Program-made: the position numbers and the translations under genes
Part shown: one piece after another, positions 1 to 11,634 of the stretch
Layout: the number at the start of each line of letters is the position of its first letter
Position numbering within the stretch: the first letter of the stretch is position 1
The notes under the pieces: generated by a model
The model's database searches: none
What the model was told of the DNA's origin: nothing
What the model saw: the letters and a program-made list of their open reading frames with translations, nothing else
NCBI GenBank assembly: GCA_030549775.1
Contig: CM060177.1
Location: forward strand, 33,262,514-33,326,513
Source of the DNA: Tamarix chinensis
Taxonomy: Eukaryota > Streptophyta > Magnoliopsida > Caryophyllales > Tamaricaceae
Length of the DNA stretch: 64,000 nucleotides
Direction of reading: 5' to 3'

Positions 1-1640
1 GTGTTATAATACATCGACTAGTTTTTTCTTAACTAAGAGGGAAACCAAAACTTACTGGGATGGTCAACAAGAAAATGTGGAATAAATTCAAATGGGAAAA
101 TATCCACATAAAAACTACCATAGGAGGACCACCTCTTAGGCAAACCAAATGGAATCAATCCAATTAAGGCAAATCCCACCTAAGTGATCTAATCCTTTAG
201 TGAGTACATCTTCTAATAATTATATACAATCCTTATAGAGTATACATGAATCCCAAACTTGATTTTGGCTAAGCAAATAAGCCAAGTGACTACACATCAC
301 TATAATCCAAGAAAAGGTTGTTATCAATCCCTAAATTCGGGAGGCTAACCTTAGAAGATCCTAAAACCAACTTAGGTCTTTCACTTTAAAGCCTAGTATC
401 TTCTTCAATGTGACCATAGAAGTAACCAAAGCACAAAACCATATAAACACATTTTTATTCATTCCTCATAGAATTGTCTTTCCAAAAACTAGATATCGTC
501 CATAATTGGTACCTTTCCAAAATATCAACTTTTTGTAGTTAAAATCTAAAAGTTTCCATTAATTTTTTAAAAAATAAATCTTCCACAAAATAACTTTTTT
601 ATTTAGGCACTTTTAAAATATTAGCCATTTGGGTCACACTTCAACCATTAGTGTAAGTCAATACCAATTAGTGAAACTAAAAATCTTGTATAAGTAATAA
701 TACCATGTGATGACATGCACTAAAAATTGTGTATGATCACTAACAATAAATAAAATCATACAAGGATTAAGCACAATTTTCAAATAAATATGCAACAGAG
801 AATATAAAATAAGTGTAAATAAAGTTATATTCATAAAATGCATAATTTTAAATAAATTTTAGAGCTAGGTTATGAAAATATAATAATTTATAAAATAATG
901 GCTACCATATACATAAAGCACTAGAACAAATATACTATTATTTGATGACTAAGTCATCATGGAATGTTCTTAAAGTTGTCATAGAAAGATCGCCACTATA
1001 TTACTACTGTAATGATAGTTGAAAATTAATTTTAAAAAATACAAATTATATATTATGGAAACATCTAGCCTACTGCAACGACCTCCATCATCATTGAAAT
1101 CCATTTTTTTTTAGAAACAAATTCGTTTATTATAACAACCTTTGGCCTACTTCAATGACACCATTTATCTCTAAAAGTCAAATTAAAAAAAAATAGTTTA
1201 TCGTGATGACTCCGACCTACTACAGTGACCCCCATTATCATTAAAAAACAAATACAATTTTTTTTACATAAATTTTTATTACAACCCTATAATTAATAAA
1301 AAAATAAATTTTAAATTTTATTATTTGTTAATTTTATTCTTTTATATTAATTGGAACCATTATTGATACATAATATCAAATTAATATTAATATCCAATTA
1401 ATAATATTAAATAAAAAAATATTCAAAATATGAATATCGTTTATAATCTAAAATTTTTATGAAACACAACTATTTTTTTATCTACAATAAAAAAATAGAC
1501 CCATCCTTTTCCTCCTTCTCTCCTCCTCTCCTCTCCTCCTCTCTCCATAAGTTTGTGTCTAAGGTCTTGTTTCATCATAGTCACTTTTTAACACATTATT
1601 TTTTTGTACTTTTGAACAATTTAAGCTAACGTATTAGGTT
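1..1640. other. AT-rich intergenic DNA, no gene recognised
   Basis: No open frame here resembles a known protein. Two local structures stand out. One is a perfect 8-bp-arm palindrome at 943-959. The other is a degenerate repeat at about 985-1270, where motifs of the type CCTACT(G/T)CAA(C/T)GAC recur near 1069, 1146 and 1215 (spacing about 70-77 bp), separated by A/T runs. A CT-rich tract lies at 1501-1545. The repeat could be an old MITE or CACTA subterminal region, but I see no terminal inverted repeats. Confidence 0.5.
943..959. repeat. Perfect short palindrome
   Basis: TGATGACTAAGTCATCA: two 8-base arms around a single central A. It contains an AP-1/bZIP-like TGACTAAGTCA core. No adjacent gene gives it a function. 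Confidence 0.6.
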
Positions 1641-1775
1641 TTTCCTCATAATGAAACACGGGGATGTTGAAGTGCACCCATTTTGCGTCCCTAGAATGTT
1701 CCTGGGGACGAAACGCAAGACGGAACACTAATTTTGAAAAAAAAACCTCCAAAACAACATTATTTTGGAGGATTT

Positions 1776-2160
1776 CTATTGACACCTTATCCCCTCACCC
1801 ATGACAGCTGGAGTGCACGCACGACGCCCAACGTAGTGGCCTTGTCCTCCCCCTTCACCCTTCCAATCGAGCATTTTCTTTTGACCTCCAGGCTGTAGTT
1901 GTCGGCTGCTATTGAGCTTTGATCCAAATGAATCGCAGTAGTAGTAGCATTCTCCCTCCCTGCCCAACACTCACCGACGACCATCAACCGTCGACCAAAG
2001 ATTCATCTCCCATTCTCCCTCCCCGCCCAATAGCATTGCTTCCTAAAGTACATAGTTTCGGTTCTATTTCGTTGCTCCGCTGCTCCACCTCTCCACCGCC
2101 GTTGCTGGGCTCTGTATTGCCTCAAATTTGTTGCTCCCACAATAATGGTAAGGCCCTTCT
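1776..2160 (+). other. GC-richer leader-like segment upstream of the hAT transposase
   Basis: A C/G-rich stretch with CTCCC and CCGCC runs, clearly unlike its AT-rich surroundings. Open frames exist on both strands but are low-complexity and match nothing I recognise. Its position about 0.75 kb before the hAT coding remnant suggests a 5' untranslated exon of that element, followed by an intron (inference). Confidence 0.3.
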
Positions 2161-2584
2161 ATCCCCTTGCTATCACCTTATAAGTAGTAAAATGTGCCTA
2201 TTCTATTTCTTCCTACAAGCTTTGAAATTATTATCGAGTATGGTGATTTCTGCAACATTGTGTTGTGCCTTTGGGCTTTGGATTGGTCATGCTCATGCGT
2301 AAAAAAGTCTTTTTGTATCATAACATATGATCATGTCCCAACTTTGGTTTATTTTAACACTATCAAACAACACCTAGCCGAAGGAATTAAAAGATTTGTC
2401 TCAATCTGACCATTATAACATCTATAATGTAATTTCACTACTTGATAAAGTTTGGCTAAACTTGAAATGAAAACACTCTTTTTGATTCTTGAAGAATGAG
2501 GGGAAATGGAATCCCATTAAAGGCTTTTAAAAATGTGAAGAATGGCTAAAGAATGGTTGAAATGAAAGGCTGATTTGGGTTGGT

Positions 2585-2870
2585 GGTGTTGTGTTATGAT
2601 TATTAATTTTGGTTGTTATTGTTGTGTTGTTAGTGTTGTTGTGTTGTGATTATCGATTTCAATTGTTTTTGCTGTGTTATGATAGTCGATTATGATTTCG
2701 GTTTGTGTTGTTGTATTGTGAATGTTGATTTATTATTATTGTGTTGTGATTGTTAAATTCGGTTTGTGGTGTTTTTTTGTGTTGTGAATGATGATTTTGG
2801 TTTGTGTTATTGTTGTTATGTTGCAATTGTTAATTTCGGTTTGTAGTGTTATTGTTGTGATTTAAGGGTC
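2585..2870. repeat. T/G-rich degenerate tandem repeat
   Basis: Repeated blocks of the type GTTGTGTTGTGATT-(A/G)T(C/T)GATTTCGGTTTGTG follow one another at roughly 60-70 bp spacing. It lies directly upstream of the hAT BED-finger frame and would fall in the intron or leader of that gene. Confidence 0.6.
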
Positions 2871-2898
2871 ACTGATCATTTTTTATATATTACTTGTA

Positions 2899-4016
2899 GT
2901 GATTTCTATTATTGGCGGTGTATTGCGTTGTGGGCCAGTGGCATTGTGGCATCATGATTGTATCATGACTTCTAGTGGTAGTAATAGTAACATGGGTTCT
3001 ACGAGTGCTAGTGTATCTTTTATGGACGTAAATGATAATCCTCTTTGGAATTATGTTACTAAAGGTGAGAAAACTAGTGGAGGGGGGGCTAATTTATGGA
3101 TGTGTAATTTTTGTAATTAAACAAAGCAAGGAAGCTATACAAGGGTGAGAGTTCATTTGTTGAATATTTCTGGTAAAGGTATTGCTACTTGTAAGAAAGT
3201 GAGGACGGAGGACAAGCTTGAAATGGTAACTTTATAAAATGAAGCTTTGAAAAGAGTTGAACAAATGTTACTAAAAAATATGCCTTTACCTATTCAACCA
3301 TATATATATCTTTATTGAAGAAGAGACGAGTGAGTGATATAAATCCTATAGAGAAAGCTTTTAACAATCAATTGCATTCTCAATTAGATGCAATGATTGC
3401 CAGAATGTTTTACACCGGCGGTATTCCATTTAATATAGCAAGAAATCCTTTTTTTATTGCAGCTTTTGCTTTTTCTACTAGCCATACTTTACCTGATTAT
3501 GGTCCACCATGTTATAATTGTTTGAGAACAATGTTACTTCAACAATAAAATTCAAACATAGAGAGATTATTGGAACCAATCAAAAAGACATGGAGGGAAA
3601 AGGGTGTTACTATCATGTCTGATGGTTGGAGTGATGCACAAAGAAGACCATTAATAAATTTTATTACAATTTGTGATTCAGGTCCTATGTTTTTAAAGGG
3701 AATTGATGCTTCGGGTGAGATCAAAGACAAACACTTGATTTCAAAACTATTGAAAGAAGTCATTGATGAGGTAGGTTCTCAAAATTTTGTACAAATTATC
3801 ACTGATAATGCATCTAATTGTAAAGTGGTTGGTGAGATCATTGAACAAATTTATCCTCATATTCATTGGACTCCATGTGTTGTTCATACCCTTAATCTTG
3901 CCTTGAAAAATATGTGTGCTGCAAGAAATGTTAACAATAATGTTGAGACATATGAGAGTGTCAATGGATAACTGAGATTCATGGAGATGCTATTCAAATC
4001 AAGAATTTTATAATGT
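2899..4016 (+). pseudogene. hAT-family transposase, broken: BED zinc finger plus DUF659 region
   Basis: The family performs cut-and-paste transposition in the nucleus. The first frame gives a BED-type zinc finger at about 3045-3200: an LWxYVTKG start, CNFC, then RVHLL and GIATC. A TAA at 3118-3120 falls inside the finger. After a gap the DUF659-like region follows: FNIARNPFF near 3435, then DGWSDAQRRPLINF, ITDNASNCK and TPCVVHTLNLALKN (3600-3920). A second in-frame stop lies at 3546-3548. Near 3960 a frameshift moves the rest, WITEIHGDAIQIKNFIM, to another frame. Homology ends at about 4016, where the LINE begins. The C-terminal hATC dimerisation domain is absent. The gene is not functional. 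Terminal inverted repeats were not found. Confidence 0.8.
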
Positions 4017-6945
4017 TCATACCCTTTCAGTTTTGTAATTTCCTAGCCTCTACCCAAATTTCCTTATAAAGTTGAAAGAAGTTTGGGATGTCCTAGTAGC
4101 AGGATCAAAACAATATCAGCTTATTCAAAAATTGAAGAGATTAAAAGATGTTTTCAAAACTTTTAGTAAAAACAAGTTTGGGAATGTAACTAAAGCTGTG
4201 GAAAAAGAAAAAATGAGCTGGGATGTTATCACCAACTCCTTCTCATTGACACTATGAACCCAGACCTTGTTTAGCAAGAGAAAGAAGCTTGAAAGCAGTG
4301 GTAAAAAAAAGGAAAAATTAAAGAACAATTCCTCGAGCAGAGAGTTAAAATTAGCTACATCAAGCTTGGTGATGGGAATAACTCCTACTTTCATGCACTT
4401 ATTAAGAAAAGACAAAGCTTTAATCCTCTTTCTCATCTTCAAGATGATAGAGGTACTCAGTTGAATAGTTGGGGAGAAATTAAAAATGAAATTCAGACTT
4501 TCTATAACCTTCTCCTAGGTACTGCCAGTCCTGGGCTTTTAGCCATTGATATGCAGGTTTCGGAGAAGGACCCTCTGCTATCTCAAAATAGCAGAATCAA
4601 ACTGATGCAGCCAATATTTGAATAGGAAATCAAATAAGGTTTGTTCAGTATGGGTGATCTAAAATCCCCTTGACCTGATGGATTTAATGCCTATTTTTTC
4701 AAGCAAACTTTGCTAGTGGTGGGTGGGGATATCATTATGGCTGTTCAGCACTTTTGGTTCTCCGGATATCTCTTAAGGGCCATGAATAACATTGCTGTTC
4801 ATCTTATCCCTAAGAAGAAGTCAACTAGAACTATTAGTGACTATAGACCCATTGCTTGTTGCAATGTTATCTATAAAATTTTCTCTAAGGTACTCAAGAA
4901 TAGACTCTCTAAAGTGCTTGGTAATATTATAACTTGTAATCAATCTAACTTTGTGCCAGGGAGATGGATTGGTGATAATATCATGCTGGCTCAAGAGCTT
5001 CTCAAAAAATATGGTAGAAAGAATATTAGCTAAAGAATGATGCTCAAAGTCGATCTTAAAAAGTCTTTTGACTCTTTTGAGTGACCTTTTATTCAAGCTA
5101 TCTTACTGGGATTAGGCTTCCCTTCTTATATTATGCACCTTATTATGCAGTGTATTACCACAGTTCAGTATTTTATTCCTATCAAAGGTTCTTTATGTAA
5201 ACCTTTCTAAGGGAAAAGAGGCATTAGGCAGGGTCATCCATTGTCACCTTATATTTTTTTCATTGCCATGGAATACCTTAGCTGGTTATTACATACCCTT
5301 TGGGACTATAAAGACTTCAAAGCTCATCTATAATGTAAAGGTTCAAAAATCATTAGCTTATGCTTTGCTGATGACCTTCTTTTGTTATGTAAGTGCAATA
5401 TCACCTTAGGTAAATGTCTCCTATCAAAACTAGATACTTTTGAAAAAACTTCAAGACTGGTGGCTAATCCCCAAAAGAGTGAGGTTTATTTTAGAGGCCT
5501 TCAAGTTTCCACTAAGAATTCTATTCTGTCCCAACTAGGTTTCAAGGAAGGTGGTTTTCCTTTCAAGTACCTTGGTGTTCCTCTAAACTTCTTAGTCCTC
5601 TCCATATCCTTTTATCAACCTCTTATTGACCGGATTACAACTAAGCTTCAATCCTCGACAAACAAATACTTAAGCTTTACTAGTCGGTTGCAACTTTTAC
5701 AATCTATAATTTTTGGCATTACAAACTACTGGCTCCAAGTTTTTCTTCTTCCCAAAGCTGTTATTCATCATATAGAAGCTCTCTACAAGAAGTTCTTTTG
5801 GTCTAATATGGATCCATCGAAGAGGAAGGCTCCCATTGCTTGGTCCAAAATCTACCTCCCTAAGCAAGAAGGAGGACTAAATATAAAGCATTTAGGGACC
5901 TAGAATTTAGCATATATTGCCAAATATTTCTAAAAACTCATTGAGAATAAAGAAAGTTTGTGGATTAAATGGGTTCATAAAAGATATATAAGAGACAACT
6001 CTATATGGCAAATTTCACTAAAGCATGACACTTCCTGGACCCTTAAACATATTCTGAGTATGTAGAAACATGGAGTTGATTTTTTCACCTGTTGTTGCTC
6101 TAGGGGCAAGCTTCCTATAAGCAATCTTTATAATGCTCTTAGGAATCAATCACCTCCTGTCCCTTGGGCTAATTTGGTGTGGCAGCATCCAGGCATACCC
6201 AAACATAAAATTGTTACTTGGATGGTATGCCATGAAAGTCTTGCTATTAAAACTAAACTATAGAAATGACATATTATTGATGATGCTACTTGTTCAAGTT
6301 TCTTATAGGAAGATGAGGATATGAATCATCTCCTCATCCATTGCCAATTTGCCCGTACTATTTGGAGATCCATTCTCAATTGGCTAATGCTTCCTCATTA
6401 GTTTTCTTCTTGGCAAAGCTGCTTATATTGGATGATTAATATCACCAGAACTAGAGAGGTCGAGGGCAAATCTAGAGGGCTTCATTTGCAGTTATTATCT
6501 ACCATCTTTGGTACAGCCGTAATACTGTCATTTTTCACCACAAACAAGACTTACTAGTGAGAATCATATATAATATGATAGCTGAGCTTTTTATATGCTT
6601 TAGGTCTATCAAAAACAGTAATGCTCAAAGATACCTAAGACTGATTGATAGATGGGGAAATTGATGTATTTTCGGGTTGGGGTTTTGATGTTTTGTGCTT
6701 GCTCTTTGGGCTTAGCATATCATAGCTGCTGTGATGATGTATTTTTGAGAAATACAAAAGATAATACCCCCGTCAGGTGTAAGAGTAAATTAAAAGTACT
6801 GAGCAACAAAGGTTTGTGGGAGAAAGAAATATGAGAATTTTTTGGGAGCTTATTTTCTCTCACTTTTTATACCTGTGTATATATGTTTATGTTAAGTTAT
6901 AATGGGTATAAGAGGGCCTTTTACACCTTCTCTCAAAAAAAAAAA
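4017..6945 (+). mobile_element. 5'-truncated LINE (L1-type non-LTR retrotransposon) inserted in the hAT copy
   Basis: The segment starts inside ORF2, between the endonuclease and reverse-transcriptase domains, with PFQFCNFLA, and ends in an 11-A tail (6935-6945). That is the expected form of a target-primed, 5'-truncated copy. Sequence on the 5' side is hAT coding DNA, so the LINE is younger than the hAT. I could not find a convincing target-site duplication. The sequence after the tail does not obviously continue the hAT frame, so the 3' flank may have been rearranged. Confidence 0.75.
4072..6640 (+). pseudogene. LINE ORF2 remnant: reverse transcriptase and zf-RVT region
   Basis: In order: a linker with LKRLKDVFKTFSKNKFGNV (4123-4180); reverse transcriptase with IPKK, DYRPIACCNVIYKI (4840-4880), FVPGRWIGDNIMLAQ, LKVDLKKSFDS and RQGHPLSPYIF; the catalytic FADD at 5364-5375; a thumb/connection region with FKYLGVPL near 5560-5590; and a C-terminal zf-RVT-like part with NHLLIHCQFARTIW at about 6325-6366. 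Several in-frame stops (for example before the LKVDLKK block and after LCKPF) and frame changes disable it. The endonuclease domain is missing because of 5' truncation. The catalytic Asp pair is still readable, so the inactivation is by stops rather than loss of the motif. Confidence 0.85.
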
Positions 6946-7485
6946 TTCTGGGGTATAATTAATGTAACTGAGAAATTAATTGAGTTTGGAATATATTTTA
7001 AAACAATTAAGTTGTCTTACTCATTTTCACTTAATGTTTCGGCTTTTAGTTGTCTGGCATTGGTAACAAGTAGACAAATTTAAACAGATGACTTATTCAA
7101 TAATCCCCCCCAGTTAAAATGTGGTCTTTGAAGCCCTTCTCACTTAATTTAGATCACTCTCATTTGCGATTGAATGGTTTTATGAGGGCATGATATACTT
7201 AAATTTTTTTTGCTAGTACATGAGAAAAATAATTGAAAATTGTCATATAGGTGTGTATATTTTGAGGAGGGTGAAAATTGATTCATTCACAACATATATG
7301 ATTTTATTTAGTAGTAATTTAGAGACTATTGATTTTCAAAAATAATAAATGATACACGAATATATGCATTTGGTATGGATTTTATCAAAAGTCTGTAACA
7401 AGCTTAAGCTAAGCTATAAATTACCGTCTAGCATGCTCCATAAATTTGCCTGTGGCCAGAAATTTTTGTGCTGGCTAAATTTTAC

Positions 7486-7510
7486 TTATATAGAAAGAGC
7501 GGGCGCGCTC
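7486..7510 (+). promoter_or_regulatory. Candidate TATA box and CGCG-containing inverted repeat
   Basis: TTATATAGA at 7486-7494 is followed at once by GAGCG-GGCG-CGCTC (7497-7510), a 5-bp-arm inverted repeat containing GCGCGC. GCGCGC fits the VCGCGB box bound by CAMTA calmodulin-dependent factors. It lies about 315 bp upstream of the ATG at 7822. If this is the TATA box, the 5' leader would be about 300 bp. This is inference from position and motif only. Confidence 0.35.
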
Positions 7511-7570
7511 TGAGCAGTAAATAATCCTTCTGCTGATGCAGCTGCATTGGGCCTTTGGAGGTTTTCCTAT

Positions 7571-7622
7571 CTAACTATTTTGTCGGACTGTAGCACCCTA
7601 ACTATTTTGTTGGACTGTAGCG
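7571..7622 (+). repeat. 27-bp tandem duplication in the promoter/leader
   Basis: Two adjacent copies of a 27-bp unit (7571 and 7598) beginning CTAACTATTTTGT and ending GGACTGTAGC, with a C/T difference in the middle. An ACGTGC (ABRE-like) core lies just downstream at 7668-7673. Effect on expression is unknown. Confidence 0.7.
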
Positions 7623-7821
7623 CTAATTCTTAGCCTCTTCCGTAAGTCATTGTGACAAAGGCTAATTACGTGCACATGAAGAGACGTTCATATTCTTTCG
7701 CACTTCGATTACAATGCCGCCTTGCTAGCTAGGCAAGCTAATTCTCGCCATCATCATCCTTATTTTTTATCATATATTTCCTCTGTGCTCGACTGATTAG
7801 TTAACTCGGCTTCAGTGACAG

Positions 7822-8388
7822 ATGGATCGAATCAAAAAATTCAGGGTTCTTGTTCTCCAATTAATATTTCTTCTCGGCGTCTTTTCCTTCTTTATATGGC
7901 TAGGTTTGCGTCCGAGGAAACCTGTGTTCAGATTGGTTGAATTCGAGGCTCCAATGTCAAAAGACTGCACCACCTTTGTAAAATGCAATCAAAAGTGCAC
8001 TATCTTGTTAGCACTTGAGATTAGCAACAGAAACATAGCCCACCATCTCTATCCTGCTGACATTTTAGTGACATTTTGGCATCTCGATACCACGGTAGGA
8101 AATGGTACTATAAAGATGCCTGTTATCCGTCAGAAACCAAGGATCCATACCACAGTCGTATACCACTTAAAAGCTGATGAACAGAGTTTGAGATCAGTTT
8201 TTAACACTATATCAGAAACTGATGCGCCTGCAGATATGACCATTACCTTGAAAACAGGGTATGGGCATTTGCTGTTTGGTCGTAAAAGGAATCATGGTGG
8301 TAAAGAGTTGAAAGGTGAGTTCAAGGTTGGCTCAGATGGGAAGATCTCAGGTAAGAAGAGCAAGCCGGTGAAGCTTCGGTATGTTTGA
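7822..8388 (+). CDS. NDR1/HIN1-like (NHL) / LEA-2 family membrane protein
   Basis: A 188-residue single-exon protein. Residues about 8-28 form one hydrophobic segment (VLVLQLIFLLGVFSFFIWL). The family's juxtamembrane signature follows: WLGLRPRKPVFRLVEFEA. Residues about 60-165 fit the LEA-2 beta-sandwich domain. The usual NPN-type motif appears as NRN (SNRNIAHHLYPAD). The C-terminus is basic (GKISGKKSKPVKLRYV). NHL proteins are plasma-membrane-anchored and often induced in defence or abiotic stress; no enzymatic activity is expected. At 188 residues it is a little short for the family. The ATG is chosen because it places the membrane segment near the N-terminus, as expected. No stops or frameshifts are seen, so this looks like a genuine host gene, flanked by transposons on both sides. 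Confidence 0.85.
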   Translation: MDRIKKFRVLVLQLIFLLGVFSFFIWLGLRPRKPVFRLVEFEAPMSKDCTTFVKCNQKCTILLALEISNRNIAHHLYPADILVTFWHLDTTVGNGTIKMPVIRQKPRIHTTVVYHLKADEQSLRSVFNTISETDAPADMTITLKTGYGHLLFGRKRNHGGKELKGEFKVGSDGKISGKKSKPVKLRYV

Positions 8389-8874
8389 AACTTAGTTTTT
8401 TGATCAAGTTATCCTTTAAACAATACTACAGGAGCTGATAGCATAGACTGCATATATTTTGCGTCTTTCTTGCAATGGGCAAGATTTTATTCCTCAGTCA
8501 GCGTGAGCAGACGATGATGTTGCGTCATGGACCGAGGTACTGTTGAGCACATGGGGTCAGGTGAGCCAATGTAATTTTTTATTTTATATTATGTGTATTA
8601 ACTTTCAAGAATATAAATTTGGTCGTGCTTTATTTTTTATCGATGTTGAATTCTGATTATCATGTCTTGTGTTAAAATTTTGTTGGTCACAAATTTTTAT
8701 TTTTGCATCTTTTTTGTTAAACCATGTAAAATTTTCTTTTGCTTGTGATTTCATACCAAACCCGTCAAGCTCCCTTTATCTAGTGATGAATCCGATATAA
8801 TTGTCTCGTGTGTGTGTGACATAGCTCATTTCTCAAATATTATTATTACGCATTCTATATTGAAGATACGTTTT

Positions 8875-8934
8875 AACTATTATTATTATTATTATTATTA
8901 TCATTATTATTATTACTACTACTACTACTATTAT
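8875..8934. repeat. (TTA/CTA)n trinucleotide microsatellite
   Basis: About 60 bp of TAT/TTA repeats changing to ACT/CTA units. Confidence 0.9.
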
Positions 8935-9368
8935 TTATGTGTATTAATATATCTAGTGGGATTCAATCAAGGTTTTACCCTTGGGTTGAGTAGGATTGCT
9001 AAGATAAGGTACGTAATTTGACGATGATGGCTAGTTAGGCTATCGGAAAATTTTTTGCCCATAAGCGGGAGTTTCTGAAACCCTCTTACTTTTTAGTTTT
9101 TATGTAATTAGACAACTCGAAATGGTTCTAGAATCTAATAAGTAACAAAAAATTTGAAATTCATCCGAATTTTAAATTAAATTTTATTGGAGAATCTCTC
9201 ACTTAATCTCTGAGAGAGTAAAATTTTATGTCCGATCCAATCTTCGATCTATTTTCTATCTTTAATTTATTTTCTAACATTAAAATATGACTTGATACTT
9301 GACCATATCCTCTATACCTAATCTCATTTTTTATAATATACTTTTAACTTTATTTTCTGTAAACAAAT

Positions 9369-9390
9369 TATATATATATATATATATATA
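9369..9390. repeat. (TA)n microsatellite
   Basis: About 11 TA units, 21 bp before the left LTR of the element at 9412. Confidence 0.9.
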
Positions 9391-9411
9391 AATTTAGCTG
9401 TCCCTGCCATG

Positions 9412-10288
9412 TGATGCGAATCAAAGTAGAGGAAGCATTGATCGTGAATTTTTGGGCTGATCTTCAATTGGATTTGAAGATTTAAAGAAAGACAATGCAT
9501 GGTTTTTAGTTTTAGTAAGCTACAAAAGAAAAAAAATGATCTTCAATCAAGAACTCAATGGGATGGAATAACTTTGAAAGAATCGGTGGAAAACATTCAA
9601 AGGCTTTTATTTAGGATGTTACCTCATGCAATTTCCTATCTAAAATTCAATCTCAAAGAGAGGATACTCAAGTGTCAAACTTGTAGATTTTTATTATTTG
9701 AACTCATAGCTTGTGTGTACAATGACATAGGGTTGTATTTATAGGATTCTTAACAACTAGTTAGCCGACTAATTATGAAGAGTTAGTAGAAAACTAGCGG
9801 TTAGGAATCTTAATGCAAGCTAGTCTTAACCAACAAGAATTAAGATCCTATAATCCCTAACACTAATTGCAATATCATCATTTAAATGATATTAATGATA
9901 ATCATTACAAAGCATTACAACCGACTATGGTACATACATGAAATAACAACAAAACCCTAATTTGCATGAAATATATACCAGGGTTTACAACAAGTCTAAT
10001 ATAATTAATGAGATTATCATATCAAGCTTGTTGCATTGTCGTCTCATGTATGTCATAACTTTGCATGCTTTGAATGCATTGTACACTTTAGGTATCTTCA
10101 TGTATCTTGACTTCTTCAAATATCAAATGTCTTCACCTTACAAATATATAACATACTTGCAAGAAAATGTTAAAGTCTTTTCAATATCAATGATACAAGT
10201 ATTATCAAGAATATTTAAGATAATCGGCTCCATTATTAGAAATACCAATTCCTCATTATCTTGAGGTTCACTAGATGCTCCTGCATCA
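9412..10288 (-). repeat. 3' LTR (left copy) of the 9.4-16.3 kb Ty3/gypsy element
   Basis: 877 bp, near-colinear with 15420-16295. It begins TGATGCGAATC and ends CTGCATCA. The short open frames in it (9499-9744, 9962-10264) are not genes. Confidence 0.92.
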
Positions 10289-10449
10289 TTCTACCCTAGT
10301 TAAGATGAATTTGTCCTCAAATTATCATCACTATAATAAGGAGACAAATCACCAATATTAAATATTCTTGAAAATCCTCCATAATGATTTGGAAGTTCAT
10401 GTTCATAAGCATTATCCCCCAATTTTCTTAGTATCTTAAAAGGTCCATC

Positions 10450-11600
10450 AGCTCTTGGAATTAGTTTATTTTTACATTAGGAAATCATTCTTTACGTAAA
10501 TATAACCAAACTAAATCACTAGGCGAAAATACCTGTGGGGTTCTATACTTATTTGCTTGTGCTTGATACCTGGCATTAGCCTTCTCAATGTTGGTCTTTA
10601 TTTTCTGACGAAGCTATTGAAAGAATTTGACTCTATCTTCTGTTTCATAACTTTGTAATTCTCCTTTCTTCAAAGGAACCATATTGATCGGCATGTGTGG
10701 ATTCACTCCATAAACCATTTCAAATCGACTAGATTGAGTAGTACTTGATGGACTTAGGTTGTAAGCAAACTCTGTATGAGCTAACTTAAATCCCAATGTT
10801 TAGTACTTTTGTTAACCAAACCTCTTAATAATGTACCAAGGGTCCGATTAGTTACCTCTGTTTGGACATCAGTTTGTGGATAATTTGAAGTGCTAAATAA
10901 CAATTTAGTACTAAGCATATGCCACAAAGTCTTCTAAAAATAACTCATAAAGTTGACATCCCTATCTGAGATAATAATTTTTGGCACATCATGAAGTTTA
11001 GCAATTTTTCGAAAATATAAATCAGCAACATGCGTGTCATCGTCAGTTTTATTACATGGAATAAAATGAGCCATTTTCTAAAATCTGTCTACCACCACTA
11101 AAATAGAATCTTTACCACATTGTGTTTTAGGTAACCCTAGGTTAAAGTTCATACTAATTCCTTCCCAAGGTTTATTAGGTACAGGTAAAGGTGTGTATAA
11201 GCCTTTAAGAAAGTAACTTTTACATTTTGACAAGTAGAACATCGACTGATTATAGCTTATACCCCTTTAGTCATACATAGCTAGTAGAAATTTTCTTGCA
11301 ATAATCCCATAGTTTTATGTATTCCAAAATGTCCCGCAATGCTGCCTTCATGTACCTCTTTTATCAATAAATCTCGAACACTAGATCTAGGTACACAAAG
11401 TTTATTTAGTCTAAAAAAAAGTCCATCTTGTAAGACATAATTACCATGGTATCCACTTTCTTTATATGCATTGAATACATCCATGAAATCCTCATCTTTA
11501 GGATACAATTCATTTAACCTCTCGAAACCAAAGAGTTTAGCATCCATCATGACAAGTAATGTGGATCTACGACAAAGATCATTAGCTACTACATTTTCCT
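10450..11600 (-). pseudogene. Integrase region of the Ty3/gypsy element (degenerate)
   Basis: Read on the minus strand, the N-terminal zinc-binding region begins with HEGSIAGHFGIHKTMGLL (about 11300-11360), followed by a weak CSTCQ. The core is then shredded by stops and frame shifts. The C-terminal core tail is recognisable at 10614-10796 (AHTEFAYNLSPSSTTQSS, FEMVYGVNPHMPIN). Integrases insert the cDNA into the host genome; this copy cannot be functional. The frame at 11281-11628 also contains the end of RNase H (HLDGKENVVANDLCRR). Confidence 0.8.
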
Positions 11601-11634
11601 TTCCATCTAAGTGTTTGACAGAGAACACAAAGGA

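Larger units (their letters stand above)
6946..7821. other. Intergenic DNA and upstream region of the NHL-type gene
   Basis: No protein-like frame is convincing. The proximal part (7480-7821) has promoter-like features described separately. The rest is AT-rich and unassigned. Confidence 0.4.
8389..9411. other. 3' flank of the NHL gene and AT-rich spacer
   Basis: Contains the probable 3' untranslated region, the trinucleotide and (TA)n repeats listed below, and a stretch (9020-9360) with nothing recognisable. The tyrosine-rich frame at 8812-9021 is only the trinucleotide repeat in translation. Confidence 0.5.

Noticed and set aside
1919..2302. 127-codon frame on the plus strand
   Set aside because: Low-complexity Ser/Pro-rich start in a GC-rich leader, no recognisable domain, and similar open frames on the opposite strand.
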